Shown here one piece after another: positions 43,603 through 52,290 of a DNA stretch of 64,000 bases. The DNA is from Marinilongibacter aquaticus (GTDB taxonomy: Bacteria > Bacteroidota > Bacteroidia > Cytophagales > Spirosomataceae), in assembly GCF_020149935.1 (NCBI RefSeq), contig NZ_CP083757.1:1426001-1490000 (forward strand), read 5' to 3'. The translations under genes were made by a program, and so were the position numbers. The first letter of the stretch is position 1; every line of letters begins with the position of its first letter. The notes beneath the pieces were generated by a model. The model ran no database searches. It saw only the letters and a list, made by a program, of their open reading frames with translations, and had not been told where the DNA came from.

Positions 43603-44235
43603 ATGTCTTTAGTGAACGACCTTCAGTGGCGTTATGCCACAAAAAAAATGAACGGCAAAGCTGTTCCTCAGGAAAAAGTCGATTATATAGTTGAAGCGGC
43701 CCGATTGGCTCCTTCTTCTTCGGGTATTCAGCCCTATAGAGTTTTGGTGATCAGCAACAAAGAATTGCTCGAAAAAATCAAAGTGGCCGCCAACAATCAG
43801 AGTCAAATTACCGATGGTTCGCACCTTTTGGTTTTTGCCGCTTGGGACGGTTATACTTTGGATAAAATCGACGAAGTATTTTCGAAAACAACAAAAGAAC
43901 GCGGAATGCCCGAAAACGCGATGGACGAATACAAAAACAGATTGTGGGGCTATCTGGACTCTTTCGGACAAGATTGGCACAAAAATCACTCGGCCAAACA
44001 AGCTTATATCTCTTTCGGACTGGCCATTGCTGCAGCCGCAGAGCAAAAAGTAGACGCTACTCCAATGGAAGGTTTTGATGCCGAAAAACTGGACGAAATC
44101 TTGGGCCTTCGCGAAAAAGGATTGAACAGTGTAGTGATTTTGCCTTTGGGATACCGCGACGAAGAAAACGATTGGCTTCTCAACCTGAAAAAAGTACGCA
44201 TCGATAAAGAAGATTTTGCTTACGAAATGAATTAA
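43603..44235 (+). CDS. Nitroreductase-family NAD(P)H-dependent oxidoreductase
   Basis: This 210-residue FMN enzyme of the NfsB-like group has an FMN contact RYATKKMNGKAVPQEK near the start, ARLAPSSSGIQPYRVLVISN, and GLNSVVILPLGYRDEENDWL near the end. It reduces quinones, nitro compounds or similar electrophiles with NAD(P)H. Control by the divergent HxlR regulator fits detoxification of reactive carbonyls or quinones. It ends at a strong hairpin. Confidence 0.9.
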   Translation: MSLVNDLQWRYATKKMNGKAVPQEKVDYIVEAARLAPSSSGIQPYRVLVISNKELLEKIKVAANNQSQITDGSHLLVFAAWDGYTLDKIDEVFSKTTKERGMPENAMDEYKNRLWGYLDSFGQDWHKNHSAKQAYISFGLAIAAAAEQKVDATPMEGFDAEKLDEILGLREKGLNSVVILPLGYRDEENDWLLNLKKVRIDKEDFAYEMN

Positions 44236-44262
44236 AATCAATTCGAAAATCTTGTTTCATAC

Positions 44263-44289
44263 GAAAGCCAGGCGAAATGCTTGGCTTTC
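44263..44289 (+). terminator. Intrinsic terminator after the nitroreductase gene
   Basis: An 11-pair stem (GAAAGCCAGGC with GCTTGGCTTTC, one G-T pair) with a GAAAT loop is followed by a moderately T-rich tail. Confidence 0.75.
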
Positions 44290-44403
44290 TGTCGTTTACA
44301 ACGAACATAAATTACAGTATTTCAATATATTACAGCAATATATCTATAATAGTATATAGATTTTAACTATATTCCACACGGAAACAAAGGTCCTCGTTTA
44401 GCC

Positions 44404-44853
44404 ATGAAACCTTTATTCGTACTCATAAGCACCTTTCTCGCTTCTTGTCTTGGTCTATACCTGCTGAACACCCAAATTGATTATCAATTTGCAGGCAAAA
44501 TTGCCATGGCCAGTATGCTGTTGTTCACCGCTGTGGGGCATTTTGCTTTCTCGAAAGGCATGGTGGCCATGATCCCCAAATTTTTACCTTTTCGTCCACA
44601 ATTGGTCATCCTGACCGGCCTGTTTGAAATCGCTTTCGCCATAGGTTTACTGCTGCCTTATTTTTCGGTTTTCACGGCCTACGCCCTTATCGTTTTCTTC
44701 ATTCTTGTTTTGCCCGCAAACATCCAGTCGGCAAAAGACAGCCTCGATTACCAAACTGGGGAAACCAATGGCCCGGGACTAACTTATTTGTGGTTCCGAA
44801 TTCCTTTGCAATTGTTTTTCATTCTTTGGGTCTATTTTTCAGCCATCTGCTAA
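44404..44853 (+). CDS. DoxX-like integral membrane protein
   Basis: The 149 residues have four hydrophobic segments (about 3-20, 32-50, 65-95, 125-148) and the DoxX-family GHFAFSKGMVAMIPKFLP loop between the second and third. These proteins often sit near redox genes. The function is not established; a link to the preceding nitroreductase is possible, but a terminator separates them. Confidence 0.75.
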   Translation: MKPLFVLISTFLASCLGLYLLNTQIDYQFAGKIAMASMLLFTAVGHFAFSKGMVAMIPKFLPFRPQLVILTGLFEIAFAIGLLLPYFSVFTAYALIVFFILVLPANIQSAKDSLDYQTGETNGPGLTYLWFRIPLQLFFILWVYFSAIC

Positions 44854-44904
44854 AAAAGCCCGTTTCTGTTTGACAAAACCGTACGCTCTTCGGGCTCAAA
44901 TCAA

Positions 44905-44912
44905 TATCTTTG
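44905..44912 (+). promoter_or_regulatory. Putative -7 promoter element of the GH43 gene
   Basis: TATCTTTG matches TAnnTTTG and ends 22 bases before the start codon. Confidence 0.4.
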
Positions 44913-44934
44913 ACTCAATAAAGCCTGAATACCC

Positions 44935-46509
44935 ATGCCTATACGTTTTGCAAAAACATCATTGTTTCTCTCCATTTGCTTTCTTCTTTTCGGCTGTGCA
45001 CAAAAAGACGACACCAATTACAATCAAGAACAAGTTATTCTGGGCGAACTTCCCGACCCATCGATTATCGAGGTGAATAGTAAATATTATGCCACGGGCT
45101 CTTCAAACAATTGGGGCCCTCTCTACCCTATATACGAATCCGACGACATGCGAAATTGGACTTTTGTCAATTACAGTTTTCGCACACTACCCACGTGGAC
45201 CATGTCGAGCTATTGGGCACCCGAGCTTTTTTACCGCAACGGCATGTTCTATCTGTATTACACCGCCCGACGAAACGACGGCATCTCTTGCATTGGCGTA
45301 GCCACAAGTACAGATTTGAGCCAGGGATTTACGGATAAAGGCGTATTGCTGGAATGGGGAAACGAGGCCATCGACGCCTTCGTATACGAAGAAGCAGGCA
45401 CAATGTACATCACTTGGAAAGCCTATGGCTTAAACCCCAACAAACCCATACAAATCCTGGGTGCCGCTCTGGCAAACGACGGTCTTTCTCTAGCCAGCGA
45501 TTCTTTTGAAATAATGACCGCCGAAAGCGATTCTTGGGAAAAAGGCGGCATGGAAGGGCAATGCATTGTGAAAAAAGGCAACTACCTCTACATGCTTTAC
45601 TCGGGCAACGCCTGTTGTGGAAAAGATTGTGATTATCAAGTGGGCGTGGCTCGGGCCAAAAGCATAAAAGGCCCATGGGAAAAGTACGAGGGCAACCCAA
45701 TTTTGACCGGAAACGCCAGTTGGAAATGCCCCGGTCACGGCACACTCATAGCCAGCAAAGACCGTTGGCATTATCTTTATCACGCCTACAGTACGCAGGG
45801 TTTTCCTTACCTTGGACGATCGGCATTATTGAGTGAAATGAAATGGGATGAGGGCTCCGGATGGCCTGTTTTTGAAATTGAAGAAACCAAAATCAATCCC
45901 GAAATTTTGAGCCAAGATATTGAAGATGAGTTTTCTGCAGACAGACTTGAAAATTGGTGGCTTTTCGATGTGCCAAATTATCATTTCTCTGCCGCAACAA
46001 GCGAAGGAAAACTGGTATTGACAGATCTGGATCGCGACCTCTACAATGAATCGGGCACCGTATTGGTTACGGTTCCGCAAAAACCCGACTTTGAAATGAG
46101 CACCCAATTGGCCGGCCAAAGCAATAATTTAAAGGGTTTGGTATTTTATGCCACTCCCGAAAACAGTTTGGGTCTTGGCCAAAAAGACAAATCGCTGATT
46201 CTTTGGAAAGTAGCAGATGGAGAATTCAATATTCTCAACGAAATCGCCTTAGAAAAAGCAGACAGCCTGCACCTGAAAGCAAAAATGACCGAAGCCCATA
46301 TTGTAGAATTTCAATACAGTTTAGACGGGACATCTTGGCAGCCTATTCCCGACACGAAAGCACAAAGCACGCACGTCGTGGGCGACAATTTGGATTGGTG
46401 GTCTTGGGGCATGAAATGCGGATTGTTTGTCAAAGCCGACTCTTCGAGCCAATCGAAGCGTGGAGAATTCAAACGTTTTTCGCTAACCTACGCTCATCCC
46501 GAAAATTGA
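44935..46509 (+). CDS. Glycoside hydrolase family 43-type lipoprotein
   Basis: This 524-residue protein has a lipoprotein signal (lipobox LFGC at about 19-22). The five-bladed propeller starts LGELPDPSIIEVNSKYYATG, which holds the catalytic base Asp of GH43, followed by SSYWAPELFYRNGMFYLYYT, and ends about residue 320. The C-terminal 190 residues form a beta-sandwich of the type that follows GH43 domains. Enzymes of the family act on arabinan, xylan or related side chains. A Cys-rich loop (NACCGKDCDY) is unusual. There is no SusCD pair nearby, so this is not a classic utilization locus. Confidence 0.85.
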   Translation: MPIRFAKTSLFLSICFLLFGCAQKDDTNYNQEQVILGELPDPSIIEVNSKYYATGSSNNWGPLYPIYESDDMRNWTFVNYSFRTLPTWTMSSYWAPELFYRNGMFYLYYTARRNDGISCIGVATSTDLSQGFTDKGVLLEWGNEAIDAFVYEEAGTMYITWKAYGLNPNKPIQILGAALANDGLSLASDSFEIMTAESDSWEKGGMEGQCIVKKGNYLYMLYSGNACCGKDCDYQVGVARAKSIKGPWEKYEGNPILTGNASWKCPGHGTLIASKDRWHYLYHAYSTQGFPYLGRSALLSEMKWDEGSGWPVFEIEETKINPEILSQDIEDEFSADRLENWWLFDVPNYHFSAATSEGKLVLTDLDRDLYNESGTVLVTVPQKPDFEMSTQLAGQSNNLKGLVFYATPENSLGLGQKDKSLILWKVADGEFNILNEIALEKADSLHLKAKMTEAHIVEFQYSLDGTSWQPIPDTKAQSTHVVGDNLDWWSWGMKCGLFVKADSSSQSKRGEFKRFSLTYAHPEN

Positions 46510-46531
46510 TTTACCCTTTAAAGACGGAACA

Positions 46532-46957
46532 ATGGCCAAAGAAATTTCGAAAGTGACAATCAAGGCTCCGATACAAAAAGTATGGCAAGCTTTGACAAGT
46601 GCAGACTGGGTAAAAAAGTGGCAATTCGGCAGTATTTTGGAAACCGACTGGGAAGAAGGGCATGAAATACGTTTCAGAACCGAATGGAATGGACAAACTT
46701 TCGCACAATGGGGAAAGGTCTTAGAGTATCGCCCAAACGATAAGCTGAGCTATTCACTTTTTGCCCCAAAGCCGGGACTGGAAGACAAACCCGAGCATTA
46801 TTTCAAAATGACTTATCTTCTGACAGAAGAAGCCGAAGGCACGCACTTGGAAATCATAAAAGAAGACCAAAAGCCCGACGCCCCGAATGCGGAGAAAGTT
46901 GAAGAAGAAAACCCCGTCTTGAATGGATTAAAAAGTCTACTGGAAGAAGAAAATTAA
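46532..46957 (+). CDS. SRPBCC (AHSA1-type) domain protein
   Basis: The 141-residue START-like fold begins ISKVTIKAPIQKVWQALTSADWVKKW, has GHEIRFRTEWNGQTFAQWGKV in the middle and TYLLTEEAEGTHLEIIKED near the end. Such proteins bind hydrophobic ligands or assist folding; the ligand is unknown. It starts 22 bases after the GH43 stop and 11 bases before the MscS-like gene, so these genes are probably co-transcribed. Confidence 0.85.
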   Translation: MAKEISKVTIKAPIQKVWQALTSADWVKKWQFGSILETDWEEGHEIRFRTEWNGQTFAQWGKVLEYRPNDKLSYSLFAPKPGLEDKPEHYFKMTYLLTEEAEGTHLEIIKEDQKPDAPNAEKVEEENPVLNGLKSLLEEEN

Positions 46958-46968
46958 ACGAACACCTT

Positions 46969-47484
46969 ATGCCAAAACTAAGTACACATCTGGGAGATAC
47001 TTTCACCTTGGCTCTATTCCTAATTGTGGTGGTAATCACCTCTACTGTAGCCACTTTGGTTGGTCGATATCTCAAGCACTTGGTCGAAAAGAAATCGCAA
47101 GATGAAAATGTCGACATTACTAGTTTTGTGTTTTTGAAACACGCCGTGGTCTCGACTATCTACTTTTTGGGTTTGGGCTGGGCCTTGCTCATTTTACCCA
47201 TTTCAAAAACCTTTGCCCATTCTCTTTTCGCCGGAGCCGGAGCCACCACACTCATTCTTGGTTTCGCTTCGCAGCAAATATTGAGCAATTTACTGAGCGG
47301 GGTTTTCATTTTGTTGAAAAAGCCATTTCGGATCAACGACATCATCGAAATCCAAGGCAACCGTGGAAAAGTATTGGAATTGGATCTGCATGCCACCACC
47401 ATCGAAAACGAAAATCAGGAAAGGGTAATTATCCCCAATTCATTGATTTCCAACGGAATTATAAAAAATACAACACGCAAATGA
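46969..47484 (+). CDS. Minimal MscS-type mechanosensitive channel
   Basis: This 171-residue inner-membrane protein has transmembrane segments at about 12-30, 55-75 and a pore helix region GAGATTLILGFASQQILSNLL, followed by the beta domain FRINDIIEIQGNRGKVLELD. The cage-forming C-terminal domain of MscS is absent; the protein stops after IIPNSLISNGIIKN. Short MscS relatives of this size are known. It protects against osmotic downshock. Its stop overlaps the HAD gene start by four bases. Confidence 0.85.
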   Translation: MPKLSTHLGDTFTLALFLIVVVITSTVATLVGRYLKHLVEKKSQDENVDITSFVFLKHAVVSTIYFLGLGWALLILPISKTFAHSLFAGAGATTLILGFASQQILSNLLSGVFILLKKPFRINDIIEIQGNRGKVLELDLHATTIENENQERVIIPNSLISNGIIKNTTRK

Positions 47485-48164
47485 TGCCGAGCTTCGAAGC
47501 CGTAATTTTCGACATGGATGGCGTGCTGGTGGATTCCGAACCCTTCTGGCAAAAAGCCGAAAACGAGGTATTTTCACGTTTGGGCGTTCAACTGGAAGAC
47601 AGCCTGTGTGCACAAACCAAATACATGACCACACGTGAGGTCACGGCTTTTTGGTTTGAAAGAAACCCTTGGAAAAGCAAAAGCTTTTCGGAAGTTGAAA
47701 AGGCCGTAATCGATACCGTAATCCAACTGATCAGAAAAGAAGATTGTGAAATTTCGGGAGTGGTCCATTTCATTCGCAAACTCAAATCATCGGGTTTCAA
47801 GCTCGCCTTGGCCACCAATTCCCCTTTCATCATAATACCGGAAGTCTTAAAAAAGCTGAATTTAGAAGGTATTTTTGATGCCGTTTCTTCCGCAGAATTC
47901 GAAGAACAAGGAAAACCCCATCCGGCAATTTATTCGAACACCGCAAAAAAACTGGCAATACGGCCCGATCGTTGCTTAGTGATCGAAGATTCAAATTCGG
48001 GTATTCGGGCCGCCCAATCTGCAGGCATGCCAGTGGCTGGTTTCATGCATTCCGGCTTGAACGCCACACTGCAACAAGCCGATTACCTCATTCATCACTT
48101 CTCCAAAGAAGGAATTCCGTTTCTCCATCAATCGGCAAGCTTGGAATTGTTTCATACTCAATAA
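47481..48164 (+). CDS. HAD phosphatase, hexitol-phosphatase-like
   Basis: This 227-residue protein has motif I FDMDGVLVDSEPFW, a helical cap, motif II ATNSPFII, the Lys region GKPHPAIY and motif III CLVIEDSNSGIRAA. It resembles HxpB (YniC), which removes phosphate from hexitol and sugar phosphates such as 2-deoxyglucose-6-phosphate. The exact substrate is not decided. It is translationally coupled to the MscS-like gene (four-base overlap). Confidence 0.85.
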   Translation: MMPSFEAVIFDMDGVLVDSEPFWQKAENEVFSRLGVQLEDSLCAQTKYMTTREVTAFWFERNPWKSKSFSEVEKAVIDTVIQLIRKEDCEISGVVHFIRKLKSSGFKLALATNSPFIIIPEVLKKLNLEGIFDAVSSAEFEEQGKPHPAIYSNTAKKLAIRPDRCLVIEDSNSGIRAAQSAGMPVAGFMHSGLNATLQQADYLIHHFSKEGIPFLHQSASLELFHTQ

Positions 48165-48201
48165 TTTTTGGTTAATTTTCGATTCATTCAAACCCTATAC
48201 G

Positions 48202-49788
48202 ATGCATCTTAAATTATCTTCCAAAATCATGGGCTTCTTGCTCATGGGAATTGCTTTGTGGAATTGCCAGCCCAATAGCACGCAGCAATCCGACAAACCG
48301 AATATCCTTTTCGCCATAATGGACGACGCCACCTTTTCGCACTTCAGCGTAAACGGTTGCAAATGGATAAACACGCCAAACTTCGACCGCGTGGCACGCG
48401 AAGGCATTCTGTTTAACAATACCTATACGCCAAACGCCAAATGTGCTCCCTCGCGAGCCTGTATACTTACAGGGCGAAATTCTTGGCAACTCGAAGAAGC
48501 CGCAAACCACAACTGCTTTTTTCCTGCCAAATACAAAACATTTGCCGAAGTGCTCGTTGAGCAAGGCTATCACGTAGGCTATACAGGAAAAGGTTGGGCA
48601 CCCGGCGATGCGGGCGAAATAGACGGAAAAGCCCGTGAATTGATTGGACCGCGGTACAACGAGATAAAACTGGAAAGTCCCACAAGCGGAATCAGCAGTA
48701 TAGATTATGCCCGGAATTTCACCGAATTCTTGAACGACAAAGAGCAAGACAATCCCTTTTTCTTCTGGTTCGGCTCTTTCGAACCACACCGTGCCTACGA
48801 ATTTGGCTCTGGAATCGAAAAGGGTGGAAAAAAACTAAGCGACATTCAGGAAGTGTATTCCTTTTGGCCCAAAACCGATTCTGTGCTCACAGACCTCCTC
48901 GACTATGCCTATGAGATCGAATACTTTGATCAACAATTGGGAAAAATGCTCGACGAGCTTGAGGAAAGAGGGGAATTGGACAACACCTTGATCGTGGTCA
49001 CGGCAGACAATGGCATGCCTTTCCCAAGAATAAAAGGTCAGGAATACGAATTGTCGAACCACTTGCCCTTGGCCATGATGTGGGCGAATGGAATTGAATC
49101 GAAAGGGCGAAAAGTGGACGATTTCGTAAGCTTTATCGATTTCGCCCCCACCTTTCTCGAATTGGCCGGAATCCAGCAAAACGGAATGCAAGCCATCGAA
49201 GGCAAAAGCTTAAGCAATTTGCTGCTTTCAAATAACTCTGGACAAGTGGAAGCTTCAAGAAACCACGTTTTGATTGGAAAAGAAAGACACGATGTAGGCC
49301 GACCGCACGATCAGGGTTATCCCATTCGTGGAATCGTCAATCACGATTATCTTTTGGTCGAAAATTTCAAAGCCGATCGTTGGCCCGCCGGAAACCCCGA
49401 AACGGGTTATTTGAACTGCGACGGCAGCCCCACCAAAACCGTCTGCCTGGAAGCCCGGCACAATACCGCCACCGAAAAATATTGGCAGTGGTCTTTTGGC
49501 AAACGCCCAGAATGGGAACTTTACAATAAAGTGGATGATCCGGAATGCATGCACAATTTGGCAGAAAATCCAGCTTTCGCCGACATACTGGAAGAATTGA
49601 AAGAAACCATGTACAGCGAACTTAAAGAACAGCAAGATCCGCGGATAATGGGCAATGGCGACATCTTCGACGAATACGTTTACGCTCCCGAAAATGTGCG
49701 AAACTTCTACGAACGCTACATGAAAGGAGAAAAAATGAATACAGGCTGGGTAAACCCTAGCGATTTTGAGTCTACAGAAATCCACTGA
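48202..49788 (+). CDS. Exported type I sulfatase, lipoprotein
   Basis: This 528-residue formylglycine sulfatase has a signal with possible lipid Cys (LWNCQPNS). The first metal Asp is in NILFAIMDDATFSHFSVNGC, and the modification site CAPSRACILTGR carries Cys at about residue 81, to be converted to formylglycine by a separate enzyme. FGSFEPHRAYEFGSG and VVTADNGMPFPR supply later metal residues. The overall pattern is closest to heparan N-sulfatase-like members, but the substrate (a sulfated glycan) is not proven. It lies near GH43, with no polysaccharide transporter. Confidence 0.87.
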   Translation: MHLKLSSKIMGFLLMGIALWNCQPNSTQQSDKPNILFAIMDDATFSHFSVNGCKWINTPNFDRVAREGILFNNTYTPNAKCAPSRACILTGRNSWQLEEAANHNCFFPAKYKTFAEVLVEQGYHVGYTGKGWAPGDAGEIDGKARELIGPRYNEIKLESPTSGISSIDYARNFTEFLNDKEQDNPFFFWFGSFEPHRAYEFGSGIEKGGKKLSDIQEVYSFWPKTDSVLTDLLDYAYEIEYFDQQLGKMLDELEERGELDNTLIVVTADNGMPFPRIKGQEYELSNHLPLAMMWANGIESKGRKVDDFVSFIDFAPTFLELAGIQQNGMQAIEGKSLSNLLLSNNSGQVEASRNHVLIGKERHDVGRPHDQGYPIRGIVNHDYLLVENFKADRWPAGNPETGYLNCDGSPTKTVCLEARHNTATEKYWQWSFGKRPEWELYNKVDDPECMHNLAENPAFADILEELKETMYSELKEQQDPRIMGNGDIFDEYVYAPENVRNFYERYMKGEKMNTGWVNPSDFESTEIH

Positions 49789-49905
49789 TCGGCCAACGAA
49801 AGGAAATCTTATAAATACCATCTGGAATTATGCAAGCGAATTCGCGTAAATTCAGGAGACCTTTGTATTCTCAATCATTTTTGCAGACAGACATTCACTT
49901 GAGAG

Positions 49906-52233
49906 ATGAAGCAGCTATATTTTTTCCTTTCGTTTTTCTTCCCCCTTGTTTCGGTTCAAGCCCAAATTGACACAAACGGTGCAGATAGAAACGAAGAGGG
50001 CCGCCCGATTACCGAATATGAACTGGTAATCGAAAAAAACAAAGTGACTCTCGGAGGTATTTCGAGCAAAGGCATGACCGTCAACGGCTCCATTCCAGGC
50101 CCCACGCTCACTTTCACAGAAGGCGATTTGGCCATTGTACATGTGACAAACAAAATGGATGTGGAAACTTCCGTTCACTGGCACGGGCTTATTTTGCCCA
50201 ATTTCTACGACGGCGTACCCTACCTGACCACGCCACCCATAAAACCGGGCACCACATTTACCTATCGCATTCCGCTCAACCAATCGGGTACGTATTGGTA
50301 TCATTCGCATACCATGCTGCAAGAACAAAGCGGTGTCTACGGTTCTATTCTAATCAAGCCCAAAAAGCAAAGTTTGGATTACGACAAAGATTTAGTGGTG
50401 GTGCTGTCTGATTGGACAAACGAGAAGCCCATGAATGTACTGCGAAACCTGAAACGCGGTAACGAATGGTATCAGGTGAGAAAAGGCACTGCCGTACCTT
50501 TAAGCCGAGCAATCGCGAATGGCGGTTTTGGAGCCCAATTGAAAATGTGGCGAGACCGCATGGAGGGAGCCGATATCGCAGACGTATACTACCCCACTTT
50601 TTTGATCAATGGACAAAAAACAGCCGAATATCCTGAATTTAAACCGGGTGAGAAGGTGCGACTGCGTTTCATCAATGCCTCATCCTCCACATATTTTTGG
50701 CTGGATTTTGGAGGAAAGTCCCCACTCTTAGTCTCCAGCGACGGCGTGGATGTCGAGCCCGTTCACAAAAAACGCCTGCTCTTCGCTATTGCCGAAACCT
50801 ATGATTTCATTGTACGTATTCCCGATGGCACTTTGGAAATTACGGCCACTGCCCAAGACGGCTCAGGACATACATCTCTTCATCTGGGACATGGCGATTT
50901 ACTTCCGGCTCAAGTGATCGCAAGGCCAGATAAAGTGGAAATGATGAAGCAAATGGCCAAAATGGATATGAAAATGGGTGCTCCGGCTTTGAAAGCTCAT
51001 CCTAAAAAAGATGAGCGGTTTAAGTTGGAGGAAAAATACGGCATGAAAATGAAAGACATGGACATGAAAATGCCCATGGAAATGAAAAACGACGAAAGCT
51101 CAATGCCACACGAACATACGGCTATGCCCATGAAAATGGACAAAAGCATGCCCTCGGCCAAAACCATGTCTCAATCCGCGGACGATGGCAGAGAAAAAGA
51201 AACTGAATTCGATTATCAAAGCAGAAAAGGCTATTTCAATTACGATTTTCTGAAAGCCAAGGAAAACACGGCGTTCGCCGATAGCCTTCCTGTTCACGAG
51301 GTGCTGTTCAATCTAACCGGAAACATGAACCGTTATGTATGGAGTATAAACGGCGTGCCTTTGAACGAAACCGATAAGATTCGTATCAAAAAAGGCGAAG
51401 TAACCCGATTCACATTGAACAACCTCACAATGATGCATCACCCGATGCACCTACACGGGCACTATTTCCGTGTAATCAACAAAAACGGCAGTCGATCGCC
51501 ATTGAAACACACGGTGAATGTACCGCCAATGCAGAAGGTGACGATCGAACTTTACGGAGAAGAATACGGCGATTGGTTTTTTCACTGCCACGTTTTGTAC
51601 CATATGATGAGTGGCATGACACGGGTTTTCAGCTACAATACTCCCCGCGATCCGCGTATGCAAGCCTATCCCTTGAAAAAGCTTATTGCCGAAACAGACA
51701 GGTTCTATTCTTGGGGAACCGCAGAACTGGGGAGCAATTTCAGTGAATTGCGTTATTCCAGCAGCAATATTCGCAACGAGTTCAGTTTGGATGCAGAGAT
51801 AGGGTACAATAAAGACGCCGAATTGGAGATAAGCTATAATCGATACATCAACGACTGGGTTCGGCTATACGTGGGTATAAATACCGAAAACAGCCAAGAA
51901 CACAGCTTCGACGCCTTCAATACGGTCGGTAAAATTGGGTTGAAATACTTTACTCCGTATATGTTTTATATCGATTTGAGTATAGACAATCAAATGCGTC
52001 CGACATTTCGGGTGAACAAAGAATTTTTGCTTTTTCCCCGTTTCTTTTTGGAGGGGCAATACGAATATCAAGCCGACCTCGGCGTAGTGAACAATTTGGA
52101 AAAGGGAAACCGAATGAAAAATGAAAGCAAATGGAAAATCGGCGGATCGTATATACTTTCCCGAAACTTTTCCATCATGGCCAACTACCATAACCTCTAC
52201 GGTTGGGGAGGTGGATTGACTGTGCGTTTTTAA
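49906..52233 (+). CDS. Multicopper oxidase with Met/His-rich insert and C-terminal beta-barrel-like domain
   Basis: The 775 residues start with a signal peptide ending VQAQ. Copper motifs are HWHGLILPNF (about 91-100), WYHSHTM (about 131), HHPMHLHGHYFRV (about 510) and FFHCHVLYHMMSGM (about 559), giving the trinuclear and type 1 sites. Between them (about 346-425) is an insert very rich in Met, Lys and His, as in CopA/CueO. The last 175 residues (about 600-775) alternate aromatic and charged strands, with YFTPYMFYIDLSI and LEGQYEYQADL, ending in GGGLTVRF, like CopB barrels. This is a CopA-CopB-type fusion, probably for periplasmic Cu(I) oxidation or copper tolerance. Confidence 0.88.
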   Translation: MKQLYFFLSFFFPLVSVQAQIDTNGADRNEEGRPITEYELVIEKNKVTLGGISSKGMTVNGSIPGPTLTFTEGDLAIVHVTNKMDVETSVHWHGLILPNFYDGVPYLTTPPIKPGTTFTYRIPLNQSGTYWYHSHTMLQEQSGVYGSILIKPKKQSLDYDKDLVVVLSDWTNEKPMNVLRNLKRGNEWYQVRKGTAVPLSRAIANGGFGAQLKMWRDRMEGADIADVYYPTFLINGQKTAEYPEFKPGEKVRLRFINASSSTYFWLDFGGKSPLLVSSDGVDVEPVHKKRLLFAIAETYDFIVRIPDGTLEITATAQDGSGHTSLHLGHGDLLPAQVIARPDKVEMMKQMAKMDMKMGAPALKAHPKKDERFKLEEKYGMKMKDMDMKMPMEMKNDESSMPHEHTAMPMKMDKSMPSAKTMSQSADDGREKETEFDYQSRKGYFNYDFLKAKENTAFADSLPVHEVLFNLTGNMNRYVWSINGVPLNETDKIRIKKGEVTRFTLNNLTMMHHPMHLHGHYFRVINKNGSRSPLKHTVNVPPMQKVTIELYGEEYGDWFFHCHVLYHMMSGMTRVFSYNTPRDPRMQAYPLKKLIAETDRFYSWGTAELGSNFSELRYSSSNIRNEFSLDAEIGYNKDAELEISYNRYINDWVRLYVGINTENSQEHSFDAFNTVGKIGLKYFTPYMFYIDLSIDNQMRPTFRVNKEFLLFPRFFLEGQYEYQADLGVVNNLEKGNRMKNESKWKIGGSYILSRNFSIMANYHNLYGWGGGLTVRF

Positions 52234-52290
52234 GCACACTATTTTCCGATACGCATGCAACCTTAGGCATTGAATGCGAATCTCTAAGCC

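Noticed and set aside
44935-49788. GH43 and sulfatase genes as a polysaccharide utilization locus
   Set aside because: There is no SusC/SusD pair or dedicated regulator, and unrelated genes lie between them.
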